Origin: Myxococcales bacterium
GTDB lineage: Bacteria; Myxococcota_A; Polyangia; Polyangiales; Houyiibacteriaceae
Assembly (NCBI GenBank): GCA_020354595.1
Contig: CP070650.1
Coordinates: 1,798,532 to 1,803,608 of the forward strand
Length of the DNA: 5,077 nucleotides
Direction of reading: 5' to 3'
This document shows, in pieces, positions 1 through 5,077 of the stretch (its first letter is position 1; each line of letters starts with the position of its first letter). Made by a program: the position numbers and the translations under genes. The notes under the pieces were generated by a model. That model saw only the letters and a list, made by a program, of their open reading frames with translations. It was not told the DNA's origin and ran no database searches.

Positions 1-2105
1 AGAAAGATCGTCGGATCGAAGCCAGGCCCCTGCCCTTTGCCGGGCGGCGCGTCATCTTCATTGCGGCTCCCGAGCGTTCGACCGAGGTCGCGCGGGTCGA
101 TCATGAGCCCCACGGCGCCGACCACGTGCATTGCCTTGCTGAGCCCGCGCAGCGCGTCGACGACGACCGCGCGCGGCTCGGGCTGGCTCTGCACGAAATC
201 CTCGGAAAACGTGAGCCAAAACGCGGTGGTGTGCTTTTGCATCTCCGGGAGGTGTACCTCGCCGTAACCCACGTTCTCGTGCGTGTGGAATTTGATCTTC
301 TTGTAGCCGACGACCTTCTCGACGACGCTGACGTCTCCAAGGCCCGACTCCAGCGGGACCTCGCCGAGGTCGACCTCGACGCCCTGGTCTTGCTCGAGCA
401 CGGCCACCTTGGTGTGCGTCATCGCCGTCGTGTAGTAGTCGGGCTTCACGCGACGCACGAAGGCCTTGTGGTTTTCGAAATCGAGCCGCTCGACTTGGTA
501 CTGCCCGCCCTCGTGCTGATAGATCGCCTGCTCGTGAAGCATCGTGTGCGTGCTCCGCCAGTCCATCTCGGCAATGGTGCGGTTGCCGTCCAGATCAATG
601 ATGACGAAGTTGTCCCAGCTGGCGCTTCGAAGCGAGACGTTGTTGGCCGGATAGCTATCGGAGGCCCAGTGATAGATCGACCCAGCCGCACTCGACGTCG
701 GATGCACGACGCCATTGTCGGCCAAGTAGTCGAGCGCCTCGCTCAGGGCGTCGTCCGGCACGTCGCCGTAGACGTCGTCAGGCTCGAATGGCAGCTCGAA
801 CGCCGCGCACTTGAGGTGCTGGATCAGAATCTCGATGTTGTCGGGATCGATGCGCGCGTGCTCGATCGGCGCAGATACGAGCTGGCGCGGGTGACGCGCC
901 ATGTACTGATCGACCGGATTGCTCGACGAGACGAGCACTGCGAGCGACAAATCGCGCCGCCGCCCTGCCCGTCCGAACCGCTGCCAGAGCCCAGCCATCG
1001 TCCCTGGATACCCGGCACAAACCACGGCATCGAGAGCGCCGATATCGATGCCGAGCTCGAGCGCATTGGTGGCGACGACGCAACGGATTTCCCCCGCACG
1101 AAGGGCCGATTCGATGCGCCGGCGGGTATCCGGCAGATAACCGCCCCGATAGGCGTGAATCGCCGACGACGGAATGTGATCGCGCTCGAGTCGATCGCGA
1201 AGGTATTTCAGCATGACCTCGACGCCGTTGCGCGAGTTGCCGAACACGAGCGTCGGAACCCCCGCCCGAACCAAGTCCTGCGTGAGCCGAACCGCGGTCT
1301 TGATGTAGCTCTGCCGAATGCCGAGCTCGGCGTTCACGATTGGCGGGTTGTAGACGAGCACTTGGCGCGGCCCGGTCGGCGCGCCGCTTTCATCCACGAG
1401 CTCCACCGGCTCACCACAGATGCGCGAGGCGTGCGCCTGCGGATTGCCGATCGTCGCTGACGCAAACAGGAAGGTCGGCGACGACCCGTGAAAACGCGCG
1501 ATACGCAACAAGCGACGCATCACGTTGGCGAGGTGAGATCCAAAAACGCCGCGATAGGTGTGGAGCTCGTCGACGACGACGTACTTCAAGTTGGAAAAGA
1601 GCCGCGCCCACGCCGTGTGGTGCGGCATGATGCCGGCGTGGAGCATATCTGGGTTGGTGAGGAGCACGCCTGCACGCTGCCGCGCAGCGCGCCGCGCATC
1701 GACCGGAGTGTCCCCGTCGTAGGTGATCGCCCCGATCGCGAGCTCGGCGTCGCGCATGAGTCCGCGGAGCGCTTCCTCTTGATCGCGCGACAACGCTTTG
1801 GTCGGAAATAAGTAGAGCGCCGTCGCGCTCGAGTCGGACGCCAAAGCCTCTAGGACGGGGAGGTTGTAACAAAGGCTCTTGCCCGAAGCGGTGGGCGTCG
1901 CGACGACGACGTGCTTGCCCTCGCGGGCAAGATCGTAGGCGCGCGCCTGATGGTCGTAGAGCGTCTCGATTCCGCGACGGCGGAGCGCGCCCTGCAAGGC
2001 GGGAGCCAACCCCGGCATATCGGAGAACCTGGCCTCATGCGGCTCGACCCGATGGCTCCACGTCACATTTCGCCAGGTCCCGTCCGACTGCCACTGTTCG
2101 AGCAC
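1..2105 (-). CDS. MrfA/YprA-like DEAD/DEAH-box helicase with DUF1998-type C-terminus (3' end cut by window)
   Basis: This is an ATP-dependent superfamily 2 helicase, probably acting in DNA repair in the cytoplasm. The frame is open to the left edge, giving 701 visible codons. Numbering from GTG 2105, I see a Q-motif-like LYDHQ (49-53), Walker A ATPTASGKS (69-77, Lys76), PTKAL (101-105), TNPDML (150-155), motif II DELH (179-182) followed by TYRGVFGSH, SAT (216-218), motif V TNALELGIDIG (346-356) and motif VI QRFGRAGR (375-382). The AMHVVG stretch near 658-663 looks like the start of the DUF1998 metal-binding region, whose cysteines would lie outside the window. Bacillus MrfA (about 750 residues) works in mitomycin-lesion repair; transferring that role is inference. 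The start is uncertain. GTG 2105 has an AGAGGG site 10 nt upstream and fits my recollection of the family N-terminus. ATG 2195 and GTG 2144 are in frame, but the 30 extra codons include AGG, GGA and TTA and lower GC3. Confidence 0.93.
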   Translation of the reverse strand, partial: MLEQWQSDGTWRNVTWSHRVEPHEARFSDMPGLAPALQGALRRRGIETLYDHQARAYDLAREGKHVVVATPTASGKSLCYNLPVLEALASDSSATALYLFPTKALSRDQEEALRGLMRDAELAIGAITYDGDTPVDARRAARQRAGVLLTNPDMLHAGIMPHHTAWARLFSNLKYVVVDELHTYRGVFGSHLANVMRRLLRIARFHGSSPTFLFASATIGNPQAHASRICGEPVELVDESGAPTGPRQVLVYNPPIVNAELGIRQSYIKTAVRLTQDLVRAGVPTLVFGNSRNGVEVMLKYLRDRLERDHIPSSAIHAYRGGYLPDTRRRIESALRAGEIRCVVATNALELGIDIGALDAVVCAGYPGTMAGLWQRFGRAGRRRDLSLAVLVSSSNPVDQYMARHPRQLVSAPIEHARIDPDNIEILIQHLKCAAFELPFEPDDVYGDVPDDALSEALDYLADNGVVHPTSSAAGSIYHWASDSYPANNVSLRSASWDNFVIIDLDGNRTIAEMDWRSTHTMLHEQAIYQHEGGQYQVERLDFENHKAFVRRVKPDYYTTAMTHTKVAVLEQDQGVEVDLGEVPLESGLGDVSVVEKVVGYKKIKFHTHENVGYGEVHLPEMQKHTTAFWLTFSEDFVQSQPEPRAVVVDALRGLSKAMHVVGAVGLMIDPRDLGRTLGSRNEDDAPPGKGQGPGFDPTIF

Positions 2106-2115
2106 GTCCGCCGCA

Positions 2116-2121
2116 CCCTCT
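2116..2121 (-). promoter_or_regulatory. Candidate ribosome binding site for helicase start GTG 2105
   Basis: AGAGGG on the minus strand ends 10 nt before GTG 2105. The spacing is slightly long. Neither ATG 2195 nor GTG 2144 has a comparable site at normal spacing, so this favours the shorter protein. If ATG 2195 were the true start, this would be only a chance coding-sequence match. Confidence 0.4.
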
Positions 2122-2202
2122 AAACGCGCCCAAGGCTTCTTCACCCGACGAAAAGGCGGCCCCGCCGGCCTTGGCTCTCCCCCTGCTGGCCTCATTCGAG
2201 GC

Positions 2203-2232
2203 ACTGTACGGCTGTTTAGTCCACGCGGTCAA
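2203..2232 (-). promoter_or_regulatory. Candidate sigma70 promoter for the helicase gene
   Basis: On the minus strand, TTGACC (2232-2227, 5 of 6 to the -35 consensus) and TACAGT (2208-2203, 4 of 6 to the -10 consensus) are separated by 18 bp. They lie in the divergent intergenic region and point at the helicase. The predicted transcript start falls near 2195, exactly at the upstream in-frame ATG. That implies either a leaderless mRNA starting at this ATG or a leader of about 90 nt before GTG 2105. No comparably good promoter was seen on the plus strand for the gene at 2340. Confidence 0.5.
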
Positions 2233-2326
2233 GAATCTCCAAAGCGTTTGGGGGAAAGGGATTTCAGTCCTACGGTTGAGGTGAATGCGGGCGGGGGCGA
2301 CGGGGTCGCGTGCCTGCATCCCTACC

Positions 2327-2331
2327 GGAGG
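2327..2331 (+). promoter_or_regulatory. Ribosome binding site deciding the start at ATG 2340
   Basis: GGAGG ends 8 nt before ATG 2340, in a purine-rich stretch. This is the best Shine-Dalgarno match in the region. It selects ATG 2340, which places a signal peptide at the exact N-terminus, over the in-frame upstream start at 2310, which would put ten charged or polar residues in front of it. Confidence 0.75.
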
Positions 2332-2339
2332 AAGAAGGA

Positions 2340-2858
2340 ATGAGAAGCATTTCATCGTTACTGATCATGCTCGGGCTCGTCATGGGGGTCTCGTTCGCGA
2401 GCCCACTCTTCGTGGGAGCCGAAGATCACGAAGAGGCGAAGACCGAGGCACAGAAGAAGGCCGACGAAGCGCAGAAGAAGGCCAAGGAGGCCCAAAAGGC
2501 GAAGGCCGAGGCACAGAAGGCCGCGGCCGAAGCGCGCAAGGCCAAGCAAAAAGCCGCCGCCGAGAAGCGAAAGGCCGAGCAGCAAGCCGCCGCGGAGAAG
2601 CGAAAGGCCGAGCAACAAGCCGCCGCCGAGAAGCGAAAGGCGGAGCAAGCGGCACGCGCAGCGGCTTACAAGGAAACGCGCAAGAAGCGCCTCACTGCGC
2701 AGGAACAAAAGCGCCACGAGGCCCAGGTCAGGGAAATCGAGAATCGCAAGAAGCGCGTCCAGGCTTACTACGACAAACAGATGCGAAACATCGAGGCCGC
2801 CGCGGAGCGCGAAAACACGCGTCACGAGAAACGAATCGCGCAGATCGACGCGCTCTGA
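2340..2858 (+). CDS. Exported Ala/Lys/Glu/Gln-rich coiled-coil protein of unknown function
   Basis: I do not recognise a named family. The 172-residue product begins with a likely Sec signal peptide: Arg2, a hydrophobic core at about residues 6-20, and possible cleavage after Ala20 or Ala27. There is no lipobox cysteine; the protein has no cysteine at all. Residues 35-69 form five heptads of the type xEAQKxx. Residues 72-104 are three 11-residue repeats (AAAEKRKAEQQ, the last ending in Ala). Residues 105-172 are highly charged and predicted helical. The composition recalls the TolA central domain and LEA-type 11-mers, but these resemblances may come from composition alone. A periplasmic or surface helical spacer is the safest reading. 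The gene is divergent from the helicase and convergent with ccmE, so it is probably monocistronic. The overlapping +frame and minus-strand frames are shadows of the repeats. Confidence 0.8.
   Translation: MRSISSLLIMLGLVMGVSFASPLFVGAEDHEEAKTEAQKKADEAQKKAKEAQKAKAEAQKAAAEARKAKQKAAAEKRKAEQQAAAEKRKAEQQAAAEKRKAEQAARAAAYKETRKKRLTAQEQKRHEAQVREIENRKKRVQAYYDKQMRNIEAAAERENTRHEKRIAQIDAL
2553..2651 (+). repeat. Three tandem 33-bp repeats coding for 11-residue units
   Basis: The units are 2553-2585, 2586-2618 and 2619-2651. Over the first ten codons the three copies differ only at synonymous third positions (Ala GCC/GCG and Gln CAG/CAA). The last codon changes from CAA to GCG in copy three. The peptide unit is AAAEKRKAEQQ. 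The unit is a whole number of codons, so copy-number change would keep the frame. Confidence 0.9.
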
Positions 2859-2866
2859 AGCGCGTC
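2847..2866 (+). terminator. Perfect hairpin enclosing the stop codon of the coiled-coil gene
   Basis: GACGCGCT (2847-2854) and AGCGCGTC (2859-2866) are perfect inverted repeats of 8 bp with a 4-base loop, CTGA, that contains the TGA stop. Only TTCC follows, so there is no real T-tract. It may be a weak or factor-assisted terminator, or a 3'-end stabilising hairpin. In the convergent layout it could also stop transcripts coming from ccmE. Confidence 0.4.
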
Positions 2867-3013
2867 TTCCAAACAGCATTAGATAGGTTTCGAGACATTC
2901 TGCGAGGCGGTCTCGGTGGCGAGGAGCCCGCGGAGCCTACTCAAGGTAGGTGAGCAGGCACCGCAGACAGCGAGGCCGGATCGCGGGATGTATCGGAAGC
3001 TAGATGATGCTGT

Positions 3014-3523
3014 TTAGCTTTGGCCTGGGAGCGTCGCGTTTGGGTCGTAGGGCATCTCTTCGCCAGCTTCCATCCGCTGCTGCATCTCGTATTTCGAGGG
3101 GCAGCGGGGAATCACCTGGTTGGCGAGAAACACACCATCGTCGCCGAGCTCACCCTGAACCGTGACCTGAATGCCCATGCCGTCGCGGAACGTGTCGGGC
3201 ACCACGCACTGCGGGAAGCGAACAGCCATCTCTTTGTCCTCCTTGTAGAGAACGAAGCGCCATTCGCAGGGGTCTTCGCGGAACTGAATCGAGCCTTGAC
3301 GGAGCTCGCCTTCGACGCGAAGCCGACGCCCTTCGTGAGCCTCCGGCGAGCTCATGACCTCGTCCACGAGCTTGGAATACACGAAGGGGTTGTCGCTGCC
3401 CGAAAGCAACCAAGCGGACGCACCGACGAGCACGACGAACACGATGCCGACTTTGGCGGCACCGGGGAGTCCCCGCTTGGGAGCGGGCTCCACGGGAGGA
3501 GTCACGTCCTGCTCACTCGTCAT
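3014..3523 (-). CDS. ccmE: Cytochrome c maturation heme chaperone CcmE, cysteine (CxxxY) type
   Basis: CcmE binds heme covalently in the periplasm and passes it to the CcmF/H cytochrome c synthase. The 169-residue product has a short cytoplasmic N-terminus, one membrane anchor at about residues 22-41, then an OB-fold domain: VYSKLVDEV, GRRLRVEGEL, a VPDTFRDGMG segment, TVQGEL and ANQVIPR. Where E. coli CcmE has the heme-binding His of the HxxxY motif, this protein has Cys141 in CPSKY, with Tyr145 retained. This CxxxY form is known from Desulfovibrio and archaea, where the Ccm system is also altered. Two more periplasmic cysteines, Cys86 (DPCEW) and Cys106 (PQCVVPD), could form a disulfide. 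The C-terminal tail is short. Start ATG 3523 was chosen over in-frame GTG 3565, which lies inside a stable hairpin; neither has a strong ribosome binding site. The gene lies downstream of atpE with no other ccm gene in view. Confidence 0.9.
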   Translation of the reverse strand: MTSEQDVTPPVEPAPKRGLPGAAKVGIVFVVLVGASAWLLSGSDNPFVYSKLVDEVMSSPEAHEGRRLRVEGELRQGSIQFREDPCEWRFVLYKEDKEMAVRFPQCVVPDTFRDGMGIQVTVQGELGDDGVFLANQVIPRCPSKYEMQQRMEAGEEMPYDPNATLPGQS

Positions 3524-3559
3524 ACTCGCAACTATGGTGCGGTAAGTCGCATCTCGCCA

Positions 3560-3583
3560 GGGCACGCGAAAGCCCGCGCGCCC
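3560..3583 (-). promoter_or_regulatory. Intercistronic hairpin between atpE and ccmE
   Basis: In the minus-strand transcript, GGGCGCGCG pairs with CGCGTGCCC (one G-U, eight Watson-Crick pairs) around a GGCTTT loop. It lies 16 bases after the atpE stop codon. No T-tract follows, so it looks more like an mRNA-stabilising, processing or attenuating structure than a full intrinsic terminator. It would bury the alternative ccmE start GTG 3565. Confidence 0.55.
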
Positions 3584-3599
3584 CGACGAAAGCTACGGC

Positions 3600-3917
<318 letters not shown>

Positions 3918-3926
3918 TTTCGGGAG

Positions 3927-3932
3927 CCTCCT
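3927..3932 (-). promoter_or_regulatory. Strong ribosome binding site of atpE
   Basis: A consensus AGGAGG on the minus strand ends 9 nt before ATG 3917. It is the strongest such site in the F0 cluster, consistent with the need for many c subunits per complex. Confidence 0.85.
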
Positions 3933-3936
3933 CAAG

Positions 3937-3952
3937 CCTCTCTTCCGAGAGG
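3937..3952 (-). promoter_or_regulatory. GNRA-capped hairpin in the atpB-atpE gap
   Basis: In the transcript, CCTCTC pairs perfectly with GAGAGG around the tetraloop GGAA, which fits GNRA. The hairpin ends 4 nt before the atpE AGGAGG site. Its 5' arm contains CCTC, which could otherwise pair with that site, so folding would keep the site open. In E. coli the atpB-atpE gap also enhances atpE translation; a similar role here is inference. Confidence 0.5.
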
Positions 3953-3957
3953 GAAAC

Positions 3958-4758
3958 TTAGTGTTCTTCTTCGTGTTGGATTGCCAGGGTGATGTAGATC
4001 ACCGAGAGCAAACAAAAGACCAAAGTCTGGACGGTGACGACCAGTACGCCCATCAGGTAGAAGACGACGGGCACCGGCAGGAGCACCAGGCCCATTGCCG
4101 CAAACAAGCCAACGAAGATGCTCAAGACCATGTGGTCCGCGGTCATGTTGGCCATGAGTCGAATGCCGAGCGTGATCGGCCGGACGACGTGCGAGATCAT
4201 CTCGATGACGAACATCAGCGGCGCGATGAACCAAGCGATCCACCACGGCACTTTCGGCCCGAAGAAGTGCGAGAAGTACTTCACGAAGCCGTGCTCTTTG
4301 ACGCCGTAGATGTGGGTCACGAAGAAGATCACGATTGCCATCGCAAACGTCGTGTTGAAGTTGTCGGTGGGCGGCAGGAAGCCGGGAATCAAGCCGAGCG
4401 CGTTGGAGAACCAAATCACCAGGGCGCACGCGCCGATAAGCGGCAGGAAGTACTTGGCCGGCTTGGGTCCCATCAGGTCCGCCGAGAGCTTGTAGGTCGC
4501 ACCGACGATCGTCTCGATGAAGCCGTAGAAGGTGACCTTGCCCTCCGGAAGGATGTTTTCCTCGGTATTCTTGAGCTTTCGGCTCACGTACAGGCCAACG
4601 CCGATCAGGAACAGGACCACGGTGCCGTAGGCCACGACGTGCTGCACGCCAAGGTGCGTGTTGTGCTCCATGTAGCTCGGACCGAACGTCTCCGAGACCC
4701 AGTGCGAAAGGGACTCGAGGAACGGCAGGAAGCTGAACCATGATTCGCCGTGCGGCAC
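3958..4758 (-). CDS. atpB: F0F1 ATP synthase subunit a
   Basis: Subunit a is the membrane stator that holds the two ion half-channels against the c ring. The product is 266 residues, a normal length. Membrane segments are visible at about 41-58, 104-126, 136-152, 172-192, 209-229 and 232-261. The essential stator arginine is Arg200 in [13 protein letters not shown], 14 residues after Glu186, matching E. coli Arg210 and Glu196. Asn204 and Gln244 match E. coli Asn214 and Gln252. Positions equal to E. coli Gly218-Glu219 are Asp208-His209, and the E. coli His245 position is Gly237. The start is GTG 4758, supported by GGAGGG 7 nt upstream and by the 3-nt gap to the stop of the preceding atpI-like gene; the next ATG would remove 29 residues. 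Frames overlapping on both strands are shadows. Confidence 0.97.
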   Translation of the reverse strand: MPHGESWFSFLPFLESLSHWVSETFGPSYMEHNTHLGVQHVVAYGTVVLFLIGVGLYVSRKLKNTEENILPEGKVTFYGFIETIVGATYKLSADLMGPKPAKYFLPLIGACALVIWFSNALGLIPGFLPPTDNFNTTFAMAIVIFFVTHIYGVKEHGFVKYFSHFFGPKVPWWIAWFIAPLMFVIEMISHVVRPITLGIRLMANMTADHMVLSIFVGLFAAMGLVLLPVPVVFYLMGVLVVTVQTLVFCLLSVIYITLAIQHEEEH

Positions 4759-4761
4759 GCC

Positions 4762-5077
4762 TTAGCCCTCCCCCGTCGCTTGCGCGTCGCGCGCAGCTTG
4801 TGCTTCCCGAATCGACAGGTCGACGCCTGCGAAGAGCATTCCAATGACGAGCGCGCCGAGGCCCACCGAGAAGCCGAGCGGGTCGGCGCCCCACCGCGAG
4901 AGCAGCGCCCAGCACACCGCCAGGAGCAGCACGAGCTTTACTCCGAGCAGGCCCGCGGCCATGCCACTCCCGATGAACCCGGCACCGGTCACGATCCGCT
5001 TCGCCAGCCAAGTGATCGCCCAGGCATCCAGCGTGGCCACGATGCCACCAATGAGGGCGCCGGTCCCGACCGCTGCC
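4762..5077 (-). CDS. atpI: AtpI-like small membrane protein (5' end cut by window)
   Basis: The frame is open to the right edge with 104 visible codons, so the true start is outside the window; GTG 5040 is internal to the open frame. The visible part is very hydrophobic, with membrane segments at roughly 5077-5000, 4960-4900 and 4890-4820, then a short charged C-terminal tail (REAQAARDAQATGEG). Small size, membrane character and position directly before atpB fit the ATP synthase subunit I (AtpI/UncI) family, which helps assemble the c ring and has been linked to Mg2+ supply. Sequence conservation in this family is weak, so the call rests largely on context. Its TAA stop is 3 nt before the atpB start, and the atpB ribosome binding site overlaps its last codons, suggesting translational coupling. 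Confidence 0.75.
   Translation of the reverse strand, partial: AAVGTGALIGGIVATLDAWAITWLAKRIVTGAGFIGSGMAAGLLGVKLVLLLAVCWALLSRWGADPLGFSVGLGALVIGMLFAGVDLSIREAQAARDAQATGEG
4766..4771 (-). promoter_or_regulatory. Ribosome binding site of atpB inside the end of the atpI-like gene
   Basis: GGAGGG on the minus strand ends 7 nt before GTG 4758 and overlaps the last sense codons (GAG GGC) of the preceding gene. It supports the non-ATG start of atpB and coupling between the two genes. Confidence 0.75.

Noticed and set aside
126..1460. 444-residue plus-strand open frame
   Set aside because: It lies opposite the helicase, whose motifs are complete in the minus frame. Long antisense frames are expected from the strong third-position GC bias. 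Its product shows no recognisable domain.
2200..2217. Sigma54-like AGGCAC box upstream of the coiled-coil gene
   Set aside because: The second box (TTGC) is missing at the right spacing, so the match is not supported.
2358..2879. 173-residue Leu/Gly-rich minus-strand frame that looks like a membrane protein
   Set aside because: It is the antisense reading of Lys/Ala/Glu codons, which gives Leu/Gly/Ser-rich text. The plus-strand gene has a good ribosome binding site and signal peptide.
2891..2950. Short inverted repeats CGAGAC/GTCTCG (2891-2915) and CCTAC/GTAGG (2936-2950) in the convergent spacer
   Set aside because: The stems are 5-6 bp with long or weak loops and no T-tract on either strand. 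They are expected by chance at this GC content.
2285..2953. 222-residue plus-strand frame over the coiled-coil gene
   Set aside because: It is a frame-shifted reading of the same repeats (Gly/Arg/Glu-rich), lacks the signal peptide, and its start has a poorly spaced ribosome binding site.
3932..5011. 359-residue minus-strand open frame overlapping atpB and the atpI-like gene
   Set aside because: It is in another frame of two supported genes, is Arg/Ala-rich and shows no domain.

Overview
The window is GC-rich DNA with strong G/C third-position bias. It carries five recognisable protein genes, two of them cut by the window edges. The gene content suggests a deltaproteobacterial, probably myxobacterial (Myxococcota) chromosome. 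The pointers are a CcmE of the cysteine (CxxxY) type, an F0 cluster atpI-atpB-atpE that is not followed by atpF, and an MrfA/YprA-like helicase. No phylogeny could be run, so the assignment is an inference. No rRNA, tRNA, CRISPR array, insertion sequence or phage gene was seen.

Region 1 (about 1-2105, minus strand) is one long open frame that runs off the left edge. It encodes a superfamily 2 DEAD/DEAH helicase of the MrfA/DUF1998 group, with all the classical motifs in order. It is absent from simple start-to-stop ORF lists because its stop lies outside the window. The large plus-strand frame opposite it (126-1460) is a GC-bias shadow. A good sigma70-like promoter candidate for the helicase sits at 2203-2232.

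Region 2 (2106-2339) is the divergent intergenic and leader region. Region 3 (2340-2858, plus strand) encodes an unrecognised exported Ala/Lys/Glu/Gln-rich coiled-coil protein. It has heptads followed by three near-perfect 11-residue (33-bp) repeats, and its stop codon lies in the loop of a perfect 8-bp hairpin. From 2859 to 3013 is a 155-base convergent spacer with only weak inverted repeats.

Region 4 (3014-5077, minus strand) reads, in transcription order, atpI-like (partial), atpB, atpE, ccmE. The first three make membrane parts of, or assembly help for, the F0 sector of ATP synthase. Spacing between atpI and atpB is 3 nt, which suggests translational coupling. A GNRA-capped hairpin precedes the strong atpE ribosome binding site, and a 9-bp hairpin separates atpE from ccmE. 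CcmE is a periplasmic heme chaperone for cytochrome c maturation. Its cofactor-binding residue is Cys instead of the usual His. The ATP synthase and cytochrome c genes share an energy-metabolism theme, but no direct functional link is shown.
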